64,000 nt of DNA from Syntrophus aciditrophicus SB (GCF_000013405.1 NC_007759.1:1737001-1801000); one strand, 5' to 3'. Counted from the stretch's first letter, positions 25,921-34,278 are shown. Numbers and translations: made by a program. The notes: generated by a model from the sequence alone, not told the origin.

Positions 25921-26791
25921 AATTTCACTTCATGAGGACGAGCCGCTTTTCCGCGAAGCGGTCCTTTATACCGCGCGAAAAACCGGCTTGAATGCGGCTC
26001 TCGTGGAGAAGGATTATTTCTGCTCGGCGCTGCTCGCGGACCTCTGTAGCGGCTGCAAACTGCCCCCCGTATTCAGGGGCGGCACATGCTTGAGCAAGAT
26101 TCACGCTGACTTCTACAGGTTGAGCGAGGACCTTGACTTTACTATTTCGTTGTCGGCCGCCGCAAGCAGATCGGATCGGAGCCGGATGATCACCCCCGTC
26201 AAGGAGTGGATTTCCGCCCTTGGAAAAGAGTCCTCTGTCTTCAAGATGGAGCAGAAACTGACCGGGTTCAACAATTCTAAACAATACGTGGCGCAGGTCG
26301 CCTATCCGACGCTGGTCGGTTCCGGGCTCGGCCGGATCAAGATCGAGGTCGGGCTACGCGAAGAGATCCTGGTTCCGCCCGTCAAGGGAAGCGTCAGGAC
26401 ACTCCTGGAAAATCCCTTTACGAGCATGCCGGGGGTCGAAGAATTCGAGATCGTGGTCCTTACGCGTGAAGAGACCTACGCGGAGAAGCTGAGGGCGGCA
26501 TTGACGCGAAGAGAACCGGCAATCCGTGATTTTTACGACATCGACTATGCTGTTTCCAGGCTCGGCGTCAATCTTGAAGACCCTCATCTTGTCGGTCTGC
26601 TGAAGAGGAAGCTCCAGGTTCCGGATAACGACGAAATCGATATTTCCATTGCTCGGAAAAAGGAATTGCTGTCTCAGTTGGAAACGCAGCTAAAGCCGGT
26701 TTTGAGATCTTCCGATTATGATATGTTCGACTTTGAGAGGGCCTTCAGAATGATTGCCGATCTGGCTCGCATGATCGCAGGTCAATCGTGA
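25898..26791 (+). CDS. abiEii: AbiEii-type nucleotidyltransferase toxin
   Basis: A 297-residue protein of the AbiEii/AbiGii family. Motifs: the KDYFCSALL start block, FRGGTCLSKIHADFYRLSEDLDF (GG-T-LSK and the D-x-D metal-binding pair, the nucleotidyltransferase signature), and TREETYAEKLRAALTRREPAIRDFYDI. The family transfers nucleotides to an RNA target, with tRNA as substrate in known cases, causing growth arrest and phage protection. It overlaps its antitoxin gene by 23 bp, as in other AbiE operons. A second, diverged AbiE pair lies at 61508-63279. Confidence 0.9.
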   Translation: MALSKPIEISLHEDEPLFREAVLYTARKTGLNAALVEKDYFCSALLADLCSGCKLPPVFRGGTCLSKIHADFYRLSEDLDFTISLSAAASRSDRSRMITPVKEWISALGKESSVFKMEQKLTGFNNSKQYVAQVAYPTLVGSGLGRIKIEVGLREEILVPPVKGSVRTLLENPFTSMPGVEEFEIVVLTREETYAEKLRAALTRREPAIRDFYDIDYAVSRLGVNLEDPHLVGLLKRKLQVPDNDEIDISIARKKELLSQLETQLKPVLRSSDYDMFDFERAFRMIADLARMIAGQS

Positions 26792-26805
26792 TAAAAGGAT
26801 TAGCT

Positions 26806-27042
26806 ATGCTAAAAAAGCTTTTCAAACGCGCAACTCCCGGCCAGATAATGGTTCTGGTGTTCCTCTTAGGGCTTCTGATATTTTTTCTGAAAGATGCCGG
26901 GATCAGCACCATCCTTATCGTACTTACTATAGCTGTCATAATGGGGCTTGTTCTGGTACCCTGGGCTGAAAAGGAGGATTTTGACAAGGATGATATAACC
27001 GATTGGAACCTTGTCAATCGGCTTTGGCATAAGGATGAATAA
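26806..27042 (+). CDS. Small two-span membrane protein
   Basis: A 78-residue protein starting at ATG 26806, with AAAAGGA spaced 5 bases before it; a GTG at 26788 overlapping the toxin stop is possible. A basic start (MLKKLFKRATPGQ) is followed by two hydrophobic segments (about residues 14-30 and 35-56) and an acidic cytoplasmic tail (EKEDFDKDDITDW). No family recognised. It follows abiEii with a 14-bp gap and may belong to that operon. Confidence 0.55.
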   Translation: MLKKLFKRATPGQIMVLVFLLGLLIFFLKDAGISTILIVLTIAVIMGLVLVPWAEKEDFDKDDITDWNLVNRLWHKDE

Positions 27043-27067
27043 ACACTCTTGCACTCCGAGAATGCAG

Positions 27068-27098
27068 ACGACACCATGACAAAGAATATCGGTGTCGT
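27068..27098. repeat. Inverted repeat between convergent genes
   Basis: ACGACACC (27068-27075) and GGTGTCGT (27091-27098) are perfect 8-bp arms with a 15-bp spacer. It lies between the plus-strand AbiE cluster and the minus-strand HigA gene. It has no following U-run, so it may be a weak bidirectional transcription stop or a protein site. Confidence 0.4.
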
Positions 27099-27152
27099 TC
27101 ATCAGTATCCCTTCAAACTTTAAGGGGTTTCGAGTTGGCGGCTATTGAATCT

Positions 27153-27539
27153 TCAATTCAATGACCTATCCGAAATGAAACGATCCATCGGCACGTTGAA
27201 CAATTTTGCCAGCTTGCGCGCGGTATTGCTGCTGATCGGCCTTTTCCCGTGCTCCATGTTGGAAATATGCTGCCGGGGAATGTCGCCTAACAACTCGCCC
27301 AACTTTTCCTGGGTCCACCCCTTCGCCTCCCTATAAATGCGCGTGGTGTCTCCCGGAGTCGTTTTCTCCTTGAGGTCCTTGTACCAGGGCGTTTCCAGGA
27401 TGTTCACCAGAACATCATCATCGTCGGTGATCTTGACCTTGTCTCCATATTCGTCTTTCAAGGCATAGATCAACTTAGTCGGGATATTCTTGCCCCGGAT
27501 TTTAATATCAATATGGCGCGTTTTCACGACTGCCTGCAT
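27153..27539 (-). CDS. HigA-type antitoxin with XRE helix-turn-helix
   Basis: A 128-residue protein. The N-terminal part is beta-rich (KTRHIDIKIRGKNIPTKLI). The C-terminal part is an XRE helix-turn-helix (TRIYREAKGWTQEKLGELLGD...PRQHISNMEHGKRPIS...ARKLAKLFNVPMDRFI). It is the second gene of a toxin-first operon. Its ATG lies inside the last codons of the restored toxin frame (27508-27764), the overlap typical of HigBA-type pairs. The antitoxin is expected to neutralise the toxin and repress the operon. The gene is intact although its partner is frameshifted. Confidence 0.85.
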   Translation of the reverse strand: MQAVVKTRHIDIKIRGKNIPTKLIYALKDEYGDKVKITDDDDVLVNILETPWYKDLKEKTTPGDTTRIYREAKGWTQEKLGELLGDIPRQHISNMEHGKRPISSNTARKLAKLFNVPMDRFISDRSLN

Positions 27540-27764
27540 AATACACCTCGATAATTATAGATTTCTTTTCGCAATGCCAACAGGCCACCCATTTTCTCGA
27601 CAGATGGCATCGAATGTTCCTATTTTCCCAAAATTCGGCCATTCATTCCTGATGGGACCTTTTTCCCGCAAGTCATCAATCAGGTTCACGAGTGCCTTTT
27701 GAATCGCCTCCGGTAATTTTCCGATATCCTTAAGAACCCTCTTTTTTACCAGAACTTCGTACAT
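27508..27764 (-). pseudogene. RelE/HigB-type toxin gene with a frameshift
   Basis: From ATG at 27764 the first frame reads a RelE/HigB-like start (KKRVLKDIGKLPEAIQKAL, LREKGPIRNEWPNFGKIG) and then becomes unrelated (FDAICRENGWPVG) and stops at 27555. One base added near 27611-27616 moves it to a frame reading RCHLSRKWVACWHCEKK and then IIIEVYYAGSRENAPY, the conserved toxin end, with stop TGA at 27508-27510. The restored C-terminus overlaps the antitoxin start by 32 bp. So the toxin is either inactivated by a 1-bp deletion, needs frameshifting, or there is a sequencing error. Confidence 0.85.
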
Positions 27765-27769
27765 GGCTA

Positions 27770-27798
27770 TTTGTAACCTAATAATGATTACATGTCAA
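27770..27798 (-). promoter_or_regulatory. Promoter of the HigBA-type operon with nearby operator
   Basis: On the minus strand, TTGACA (27793-27798), a 17-bp spacer and TACAAA (27770-27775). The predicted start is at about 27763, essentially on the toxin ATG, so the mRNA would be nearly leaderless. A 13-bp palindrome GTTGAATTTCAAC (27800-27812) lies just upstream and could be the antitoxin operator. Confidence 0.45.
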
Positions 27799-27847
27799 TG
27801 TTGAATTTCAACGAGGCATAATCTCGATTTTTACTGATTTCCAACCA

Positions 27848-27876
27848 AAAATCCCTGCATCGAAAACATTATATAT
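27848..27876 (+). promoter_or_regulatory. 29-bp promoter/operator element, copy 2 (TraD operon)
   Basis: Identical over 29 bp to 1904-1932 and 34723-34751. It lies 65 bp upstream of the gene at 27942, which opens the second transfer operon. A perfect hairpin (CGCGGC GAA GCCGCG, 27888-27902) follows in what would be the 5' leader. Confidence 0.7.
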
Positions 27877-27941
27877 TAAGGAGCGATCGCGGCGAAGCCG
27901 CGCATCGACTCGTCAAAACACAAGTAAATCAGGAGGTAGTC

Positions 27942-28289
27942 ATGGAAGACAAGCGCGAAGAGCTGGGCAAGTGCCCGGAATGCGGGAAACCGGTCTACGA
28001 GGGAAAAAAGTCTTACTATTGCTCGGGTTACAAGGAGGGATGCAAGTTCGTGCTGTGGAAGAACAGCCTCGACCGGCTCGGGCACGCCGACATCACCCCC
28101 GCCCAGGCCAGGCAGTTGCTGAACAACGAGACAGTCGCCTTCACCGGTCTCAAGTCCAGGGCCGGCAACGAATTCGACGCCGAGGGGAAACTCGCCAAAA
28201 ACGAGACCTACGGATGGCAGATCGGCCTCATCTTCGGCGACGCCGGCAAAGAAAAACAACAGCCCTCCGGCCGGGAAGAAAACGAATAA
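27942..28289 (+). CDS. Topoisomerase-type zinc finger/C-terminal domain protein
   Basis: A 115-residue protein. The N-terminal half is a topoisomerase C-terminal zinc finger: KCPECGKPVYEGKKSYYC followed by GCKFVLWKN. The second half (ITPAQARQLLNNETVAFTGLKSRAGNEFDAEGKL) resembles the C-terminal repeat of topoisomerase III/TraE-type enzymes (GKx F.A.L.L). There is no catalytic topoisomerase domain, so it is a stand-alone DNA-binding module. An AGGAGG site precedes the ATG. It opens the operon that encodes the coupling ATPase, so a role in DNA processing is plausible. Confidence 0.8.
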   Translation: MEDKREELGKCPECGKPVYEGKKSYYCSGYKEGCKFVLWKNSLDRLGHADITPAQARQLLNNETVAFTGLKSRAGNEFDAEGKLAKNETYGWQIGLIFGDAGKEKQQPSGREENE

Positions 28290-28404
28290 ACAAAAAAATC
28301 AATAAACGGCATTTTCAACAAACCAATAAACAAAAAAACGGTAACCGCGAGCCCGCCCCTGGGAATTCCAATCATAGCGCCTCGGCAAGGGAGGAAAAAT
28401 CACC

Positions 28405-28815
28405 ATGAAAAAAGTCGTCGTCCTCTTTTCATTACTTTTCCTCTTTCCCGCGGGGCAACTCCATGCCTTCTGCTTCGAGGAGGCAGGCTCCATCTATAAC
28501 GTCTCCCCCCGACTTCTCTGGGCCATCGCCAGGGTGGAGAGCGGTTTTCGGCCCGGCGCTCTCAACCGCAACGCCGACGGCTCGTATGACTACGGACTCA
28601 TGCAGATCAATTCCTCATGGGCGCGGGTCGTAGGAAAGGAGCTTTGGTCCTCCCTGGGCGATCCGTGCACGAACGTGAAGGTCGGCGCCTGGATCCTCTC
28701 CGATTGCATCCGGAAACACGGCTACACATGGGAAGCTGTCGGAGCCTATAACGCCTCCCAGAAACACAAACGCGCCAGGTACGCCAGGAAGGTATACACG
28801 GCCCTGCGGAAATGA
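28405..28815 (+). CDS. Lytic transglycosylase (SLT family)
   Basis: A 136-residue precursor with a signal peptide (VVLFSLLFLFPAGQLHA). The SLT domain has the catalytic glutamate in WAIARVESGFRPGALN, then the family motif YDYGLMQINSSWA and VGAYNASQKHKRARYA. These enzymes open peptidoglycan for the transfer apparatus (VirB1, P19/Orf169 of F). Two cysteines in the mature protein may pair. A 4-bp ATGA overlap couples it to the next gene. Confidence 0.95.
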   Translation: MKKVVVLFSLLFLFPAGQLHAFCFEEAGSIYNVSPRLLWAIARVESGFRPGALNRNADGSYDYGLMQINSSWARVVGKELWSSLGDPCTNVKVGAWILSDCIRKHGYTWEAVGAYNASQKHKRARYARKVYTALRK

Positions 28816-29564
28816 ACCCCATGTTTGACGTTCGTGAACTCGCGGATATTTACGGCCTACCTGAAGAAACCGCGAAGGCGGAACTCCTGAAATCGCTCTC
28901 CAACTCGCTTTCCACTGTTTTCGGCGCCGAAATAGAAGTCCTGTCGAGCGAAGCAGGCGCCCTGGAAATTTACTCGTACCGGGACTCGTCCGGCGACCTC
29001 CAGGTCAGGAGCATTCCTCTTTCCAGCATCGGCAGGCACGCGATAAAAAGGATCCGGCGAGACCTCTCCCTGTCACTGGCCAAAATACGGGTCCTTCGCG
29101 ATTACGATCTCAGCCGGGACCTCGTCGGCCGCGTTGTCGAGGGCATGATTGTGAAGGCGGTAAATCACGGATCCCTGTCCATACGGCTGCAGGCGAACGG
29201 TTCCTGCAATCCCGGAAACCTGGTCGGCTCATGCCCTTACCGGTTCCAGACGCCGAAGGAACGGGGGACATATCGTCCCGGAGATGTCCTGTCGTTTCAA
29301 GTCCTGAAGGTGTCCCCCGTAATGGAAAACGGCATGCCCCGGCTCGAAATCACTCTGGGCAGGAACGGCAGGGGACTGGTCGAAGGCCTCATCATGAAGC
29401 GAGTTTGGGAAAACCCTTCATGCAGAGACGTGAAAGCCAGGTGTGTGAAGAGGATCGCTGGGGCTTACTCGGAAGTCGTCTCCACTGCGCCGGTTTCTCG
29501 TGATGCCATAAAGAGCGTTTCGGACGAATTGAAAGAGTACATCCGGGTGGTGAGGAAATCATGA
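28812..29564 (+). CDS. NusA-like RNA-binding protein (N-domain, S1, KH)
   Basis: A 250-residue soluble protein. The first 70 residues resemble the NusA N-domain (GLPEETAKAELLKSLSNSL, then EIEVLSSEAGALEIYSYRD). The next part is like NusA S1 (DLVGRVVEGMIVKAVNHG, YRPGDVLSFQVLKVSP, then RLEITLGRN). It ends with a stretch resembling the KH1 start (VKARCVKRIAGAYSEVVST). NusA controls RNA polymerase pausing and antitermination. No second KH domain or acidic repeats are present. It starts by a 4-bp overlap with the transglycosylase gene and overlaps traD by 4 bp. The assignment rests on alignment by eye and is the least certain of this operon. Confidence 0.55.
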   Translation: MNPMFDVRELADIYGLPEETAKAELLKSLSNSLSTVFGAEIEVLSSEAGALEIYSYRDSSGDLQVRSIPLSSIGRHAIKRIRRDLSLSLAKIRVLRDYDLSRDLVGRVVEGMIVKAVNHGSLSIRLQANGSCNPGNLVGSCPYRFQTPKERGTYRPGDVLSFQVLKVSPVMENGMPRLEITLGRNGRGLVEGLIMKRVWENPSCRDVKARCVKRIAGAYSEVVSTAPVSRDAIKSVSDELKEYIRVVRKS

Positions 29565-30922
29565 TTGCTCGGTTCCTCAAGAGTTCCTGCGGGAAGGGCG
29601 ACCGAAAAACTTCCCGAACGATTCTCGGCGTCGGACACGGGATGTCGGATCCAGACATGTCCATGCATATCGCCGTCTCCGATTCATCCCGGAAGGGGCA
29701 TTTCTGGTGTTTCGGAACCACCCGGGTGGGGAAGACCCGGATTATGGAGAACATGGTCGAGCAGGACATCCGCAAAGGTTACAGCGTCGTTGTCATCGAC
29801 CCAAAGGGGGATATCGATCTCTTCTCCAAGATCGTGCAGGTCGCCTTTGAGGAGGGCCGGGACCGTGAGCTCATCCTCGTCACGCCCATCTACCCGCACC
29901 TGAGCGCCGTGATAGATCCCCTGGCCTATTACTACATGCCGGAGGAGTTGGTGGGGCACATCGTCTCCGGGGTAGAGGTGGGGAAGGAGCGGTTCTTCTT
30001 CAACGTCGCCTATGAGATCAGTCTCGTGATCGTCCAGGCGCTCATCATGCTTGCCGCCTGGGAGGGGAAGGCCAAGAGCTTCAACCTAAACGACGTCAAG
30101 AACAAGATGTCGCGGGAGGAGCTCGAAAAGCTCAAGGGACAGATCGACTGCGTAGACACCGAGGAGGCGAAGCAGCTCTCCTCGGACATCCAGAAGATCC
30201 TGAACTCGCCTCAGGACTATTACGGGAAGGTTTCCTCGTCTCTCCGGGTCGCCCTGATGGAGCTCACGAGCGGGAACATCGGGAAGGTCGTGGGAAAGGC
30301 CGACGAGAACCGGTTCATCGACCGCCTGGAAAAGGGGAAGCCGGTAATCATGGTGGTCCACCTCGGCTCCCTGATCACTCGCAAGGCGGCGTTCACCCTG
30401 GGAAAGGTGGTCATCTCGATGGTCCAGAGCTTCGTTGGACGGGTCTTCTCGTCGGGAAGGCGGGTAACCCCACCACTTTGCCTTTACATCGACGAGTGTC
30501 AGAATGTCCTCTACTACGGGATCGAGGATCTCTTCGCCAAGGCTGGCGGCGCCGACGTGTGGGTCCACGGCTTCGCCCAATCCGTCTCCCAGCTCTACGC
30601 CATGATCGGAAAGGATTACGGGAACGCCATCCTCGACAACACCAACACCAAGCTCTTCATGCGGGTCCCTGACACGGATACGGCCTCGTACGTAGCCAAG
30701 CACTTCGGGGAGTTCCGGCGCTATTCCCCGATTCTCAACGTGGACGGCGGGGTGTCGGTCCGGGAAGAGGAGGACACGATCCTGAAGCCCTCCGACATTC
30801 TTGAACTCGCAGAGAGAGAGTTCTATCTCATGACTTATTCCGGCCTGTTCCGCGGGCGGAGTCTCGATGTCTCCACACTTTATCTGGAAATCAAGTTCCC
30901 AGACCTCACGGCTGAGTCATGA
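29561..30922 (+). CDS. traD: TraD-like coupling ATPase without N-terminal membrane domain
   Basis: A 453-residue ATPase. Walker A is GTTRVGKT at residues 52-59; the SVVVIDPKGDIDLFSKIV segment and Walker B (LYIDECQN) followed by WVHGFAQSVSQLYAMIG match the VirD4/TraD coupling family. Coupling proteins link the relaxosome to the transfer channel and pump DNA. Most have an N-terminal membrane domain and are 600-700 residues long. Here the ATP site starts 50 residues from the N-terminus and no membrane span is visible, so the membrane part may be supplied by another gene. It is coupled to the genes on both sides by ATGA overlaps. Confidence 0.85.
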   Translation: MIARFLKSSCGKGDRKTSRTILGVGHGMSDPDMSMHIAVSDSSRKGHFWCFGTTRVGKTRIMENMVEQDIRKGYSVVVIDPKGDIDLFSKIVQVAFEEGRDRELILVTPIYPHLSAVIDPLAYYYMPEELVGHIVSGVEVGKERFFFNVAYEISLVIVQALIMLAAWEGKAKSFNLNDVKNKMSREELEKLKGQIDCVDTEEAKQLSSDIQKILNSPQDYYGKVSSSLRVALMELTSGNIGKVVGKADENRFIDRLEKGKPVIMVVHLGSLITRKAAFTLGKVVISMVQSFVGRVFSSGRRVTPPLCLYIDECQNVLYYGIEDLFAKAGGADVWVHGFAQSVSQLYAMIGKDYGNAILDNTNTKLFMRVPDTDTASYVAKHFGEFRRYSPILNVDGGVSVREEEDTILKPSDILELAEREFYLMTYSGLFRGRSLDVSTLYLEIKFPDLTAES

Positions 30923-32310
30923 AAGCGATCACGACGATCCTTTTCATCCTCGCGGTCGGCTGCCTCGCGATTTATGCCATATGCATATACATTTCCGCCT
31001 TGTGTAAATCACGAAATCCCGGAATATCTTCCTTAAAGGAAAAACGGGAGATCGCCCTGGAGGGTCTTGCGGTGATCTGGACACAAAGGCAGAAGGAGGA
31101 ATCATCCCCCAAAAAAGACGAAGGCGAAGCAAGAAAAGAACCGGAAAAGAAACAGAGTGGAACTCATACGCCCGACACCGTCTCTTTCCGCGATCCGGAT
31201 TTGAACACATTTTACATCGAAAATGTACGCAATAAGGCTGGGTTCCCTCACGGGGCGAGACAGGTTGCCGAGGGTATCCTGGAGATCTTGGACAGGGAAG
31301 GAGATTGTCCCTCGGTTGTCAATACCCACGGGGAGATTGAGGCCAGCATGGAAATGGGCGCTTACAACCGCCTGGCCCGGGTCACCTTGCGCGAGCACGC
31401 CTTTGACACGGCCAGGGAGATGCTTTGCCTGATCGATCCCGGTCCGATGACGCCCATGGCAATCATCGCCGCCCTCGGCCATGACCTCGGAAAGATCCCC
31501 GCTTACAGGCAACATCTCTACTCCCTGGGGGACCATCCGGTCATCAGTGTTACCATCCTGGACAAGATCCCTGGATTCTCCGAGATGCCCAACAGGGGGG
31601 ATATCATCACGGCCATCCGGGACCATCACCGCAAGCCCATCGATTTCTTCTCGATCAAGCTCAAGGAGGCCGATCAGGAGGCAAGGAAAAAGGAACTCGC
31701 ACGAAACTTCTCCCTCGGAGATACCAGAACTGGCCGGGAATCAACCTCTCGGGAAGAAGAGCCGCCCAAACGGGCTGCTTCAGCCGGCAGAGAGACAATT
31801 TTCTGGGATGACGAGAACAAGACAGAAGGCAGAAAGAGAAAAGGGAAACCCAAGGAGGTCGAAATTCCCTGGTACAACGGAAAAGCTATCCTTCAGGAAA
31901 TCGCCGGACGCATCAACAAGGTTGATGAGGGTCGGTGGGAGGCCTTCTCTATGGTGAACGGGTACGTCTACATCCAGGTCGGCCTCCTGTGGTCGGTCGC
32001 CAAGAAGGTGGCACGGATGAATGGCGATCCATCCGTTTTGATCGCGGACACCGACGATGAGTTGAGAGCGAATATCCTCTACTCCATCGTGGAGCGGCTC
32101 AAGACGGAGGAGAACGCGATCGCGCGGGGGCTCATTCGCGACGGATACTTCAGCGCACCCTTCGTAGTCAGTATGCAGGACGGGACGGTCCATTCCAAGG
32201 CGTCATACGTGCCGTTCAACCTTGAAGCTTTCGGGATGCTCACCTCGGAACTGGAGTCTCAAAAATACGGCAAGGTAAGAGAAATCGTCGATGTCACGCC
32301 GAAGTGGTGA
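30919..32310 (+). CDS. Membrane-anchored HD-domain phosphohydrolase-like protein
   Basis: A 463-residue protein with one N-terminal membrane span (about residues 5-27), then a Lys/Glu-rich linker and an HD domain: REHAFDTAREM (H160), AALGHDLGKIP (H188, D189), DHPVIS (H206) and IRDHHRKP (H236/H237). A charged linker (about 245-325) and a C-terminal domain of about 140 residues follow. MOBH relaxases also contain an HD-type domain, but the MOBH histidine pattern upstream is not seen here. Its place after traD makes it a candidate for relaxosome or nucleotide signalling; the substrate is unknown. Confidence 0.7.
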   Translation: MKAITTILFILAVGCLAIYAICIYISALCKSRNPGISSLKEKREIALEGLAVIWTQRQKEESSPKKDEGEARKEPEKKQSGTHTPDTVSFRDPDLNTFYIENVRNKAGFPHGARQVAEGILEILDREGDCPSVVNTHGEIEASMEMGAYNRLARVTLREHAFDTAREMLCLIDPGPMTPMAIIAALGHDLGKIPAYRQHLYSLGDHPVISVTILDKIPGFSEMPNRGDIITAIRDHHRKPIDFFSIKLKEADQEARKKELARNFSLGDTRTGRESTSREEEPPKRAASAGRETIFWDDENKTEGRKRKGKPKEVEIPWYNGKAILQEIAGRINKVDEGRWEAFSMVNGYVYIQVGLLWSVAKKVARMNGDPSVLIADTDDELRANILYSIVERLKTEENAIARGLIRDGYFSAPFVVSMQDGTVHSKASYVPFNLEAFGMLTSELESQKYGKVREIVDVTPKW

Positions 32311-32667
32311 AATATTTGCGTTGATTTCAGTGCGATACCCCGAACCTATAGTAAATATACAATATTTGAAAAGCTCTTTCACCTACGACTAAAGGAATTT
32401 CTGTGTGGACTTCAAATGCGGATCACCACTTGTACTGTTAAATTTTGTTTCAGGGGAAATTGGCCATTAGCTGCAAGGATAGCAGTAAGAATGTAATCGA
32501 GGAAGTCTCCGGATGTTAGCACAGCAATGACCACGGTGGGGATATGATCATTTCCTAATGAAGTCCTTTTGGACCACTCAAGGGAAGCTCGGCCCAAAGC
32601 TATATGAAACAACCCTCAACCAATTGGAATCAATAATTTCGCCTATCCCATAAGAGAACAATTTTCA
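32311..32667. other. Intergenic region of 357 bp with a possible gene remnant
   Basis: AT-rich sequence between the HD gene and the ABC-F gene (convergent). The minus strand 32412-32612 could encode 66 residues (LEWSKRTSLGNDHIPTVVIAVLTS then GDFLDYILTAILAANGQ) that look like a protein fold but match no family I know and have no ribosome site. It may be a remnant of a lost gene. No promoter or terminator stands out. Confidence 0.4.
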
Positions 32668-34173
32668 CTACAAAATCTGCAAATAAAAGAAACCTTCTGA
32701 TGCCGGTTTATGACTGATTCGCCATTCCTTTTCGGTAAGTTTTTCCAGAAAACGGCGATCGTGGCTGACGAGCAATAAACAACACGGACAGTCAGCCAAT
32801 GCAGCCTCCAGGCATTCGATGGACGGCAGATCCATATGATTCGTTGGTTCGTCCATAATTATGATGTGTGGTTTGTGTGTCATGCCGAGCGCCAGGAGCA
32901 GTTTGCGTGCTTCGCCGGGGCTGGGCTCCATGCTTTCCAGAAGCCGATACGGGCGCGATCCCAGACGACTGACAATTGTCATTAGATGTCCCAATTGCTC
33001 ATGAGGCAAGTTCTGCGCCTGGATCAAGATGTCACGGCATTGCTGTGCATCGATTTCCTGCGGCACGTACGTGACCTGCTGAGGTGGAGCATTAAGCAGC
33101 GGCAAAAGGTTTCGCAGCAAGGTGCTCTTTCCGCCACCGTTCGGACCGGTAAGAGCAAGGCGATCGGTGGGCCGCAATACCAACTGGGGACACATCAGCT
33201 TCTTCTGACCGCCAAGCGGCACAGTGTGCGGCGGAAGGTTGAGCAATACATCCCGCCTGGATACTGAACTAGGCAGCCAAATGCCAACTGAATATTGCTT
33301 TGTGACACGAATGCTTTCTAATTCATCCTGCAGATGGGCGAGCCGTCCGTCCAATTGCCTCAGCAGCTTGCCACCAATGGCGTCTTTACCTGTTACACGT
33401 GCCCCATTAATCTTTGCTTTCGCATCGTGATCGTGCTTGGCGATTCCTCTTTTCGATAACTTGCTGTGATTGGCAAGATCTCGACGACGCCTGGCCTCGT
33501 ACCGTAATTTTTTGAGCGCGTTTTTTCTGGTCTCATATTTTCTTCGGAGCGTTAGATCTTCCTCTGCCGCCAGGCCAGTTCCCTTTGAATACCCGCCGGG
33601 ACGCACCACCACAATAGGCGGTTGGATAAAGGCGCATTGTATGCAAAGGGAATCGAGCAATTCGCGATCATGGCTGACAAGTAAGCCCACACCCTTGAAT
33701 GTGCGCAGTGACTGAATCAGAATGTCCCGTGCCTCGGCATCTACGTGGTTAGTCGGCTCGTCTAACGCCAGCATGTCAGCATCAAGCCAAAAAGCCACGG
33801 CGACCTGCGCCCGCTTACGTTCGCCGTGCGAGAGCGTCGACCACCGGTTGAGCCAGTCCCCCTTAGCGCCGAATTGCTCTTTGATCAAAGAAGCCTTTTT
33901 CGAAAAATCCTGAAACAACTCAACAAAATGTTCCGGCGGATTGTCGGTGCGCTGAGGACAATAAACGATCCGTTCGGGGCCGACCACAACACCGGCATCC
34001 GGCGAAAGCAAACCGGTTGCTAATTTCAAGAAGGTGGTTTTGCCAGCACCGTTCGCACCAACGATGCCAGTCCATCCTGTAGAAATATGAACGGATATGT
34101 CTTTGAATAGCGGATCTATCGCGGTATCATATCCGAAGACAACCTGCTGAAATCTCAAAAATGGTTGAGGCAT
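32668..34173 (-). CDS. ABC-F family ATPase, possible ribosome-protection protein
   Basis: A 501-residue protein with two ABC domains and no membrane segments. Domain 1: Walker A GANGAGKTT, signature LSHGERKRAQVA, Walker B LALDEPTNHVD. A basic linker of about 90 residues follows (RKYETRKNALKKLRYEARRR). Domain 2: Walker A GPNGGGKST, signature SPGEARKLLLA, Walker B IIMDEPTNHMD. ABC-F proteins act on the ribosome; those of this length include antibiotic-resistance proteins (Msr/Vga/Lsa types) that dislodge drugs. Resistance here is inferred. Strand, codon style and leader mark it as inserted cargo between two element modules. Confidence 0.88.
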   Translation of the reverse strand: MPQPFLRFQQVVFGYDTAIDPLFKDISVHISTGWTGIVGANGAGKTTFLKLATGLLSPDAGVVVGPERIVYCPQRTDNPPEHFVELFQDFSKKASLIKEQFGAKGDWLNRWSTLSHGERKRAQVAVAFWLDADMLALDEPTNHVDAEARDILIQSLRTFKGVGLLVSHDRELLDSLCIQCAFIQPPIVVVRPGGYSKGTGLAAEEDLTLRRKYETRKNALKKLRYEARRRRDLANHSKLSKRGIAKHDHDAKAKINGARVTGKDAIGGKLLRQLDGRLAHLQDELESIRVTKQYSVGIWLPSSVSRRDVLLNLPPHTVPLGGQKKLMCPQLVLRPTDRLALTGPNGGGKSTLLRNLLPLLNAPPQQVTYVPQEIDAQQCRDILIQAQNLPHEQLGHLMTIVSRLGSRPYRLLESMEPSPGEARKLLLALGMTHKPHIIIMDEPTNHMDLPSIECLEAALADCPCCLLLVSHDRRFLEKLTEKEWRISHKPASEGFFYLQIL

Positions 34174-34233
34174 TTGATTCCATCCATTTCTGCCACGGTA
34201 CCCGCTCGTGTTTTTTTCTTTCCATTGAAAACA

Positions 34234-34263
34234 AAAAGGCCACGGAGCGCTCCGTGGCCTTTT
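34234..34263 (-). terminator. Perfect 30-bp palindrome with T-run in the ABC-F leader
   Basis: AAAAGGCCACGGAGC is followed directly by its reverse complement. Read on the minus strand, the hairpin is followed by TTTTTGTTTT, an intrinsic terminator lying 60 bp before the ABC-F start. The candidate promoter is directly upstream, so the terminator would interrupt the ABC-F leader. On the plus strand it has a shorter T-run. A role as attenuator is inferred. Confidence 0.7.
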
Positions 34264-34278
34264 GTAGGCTATACCTTG

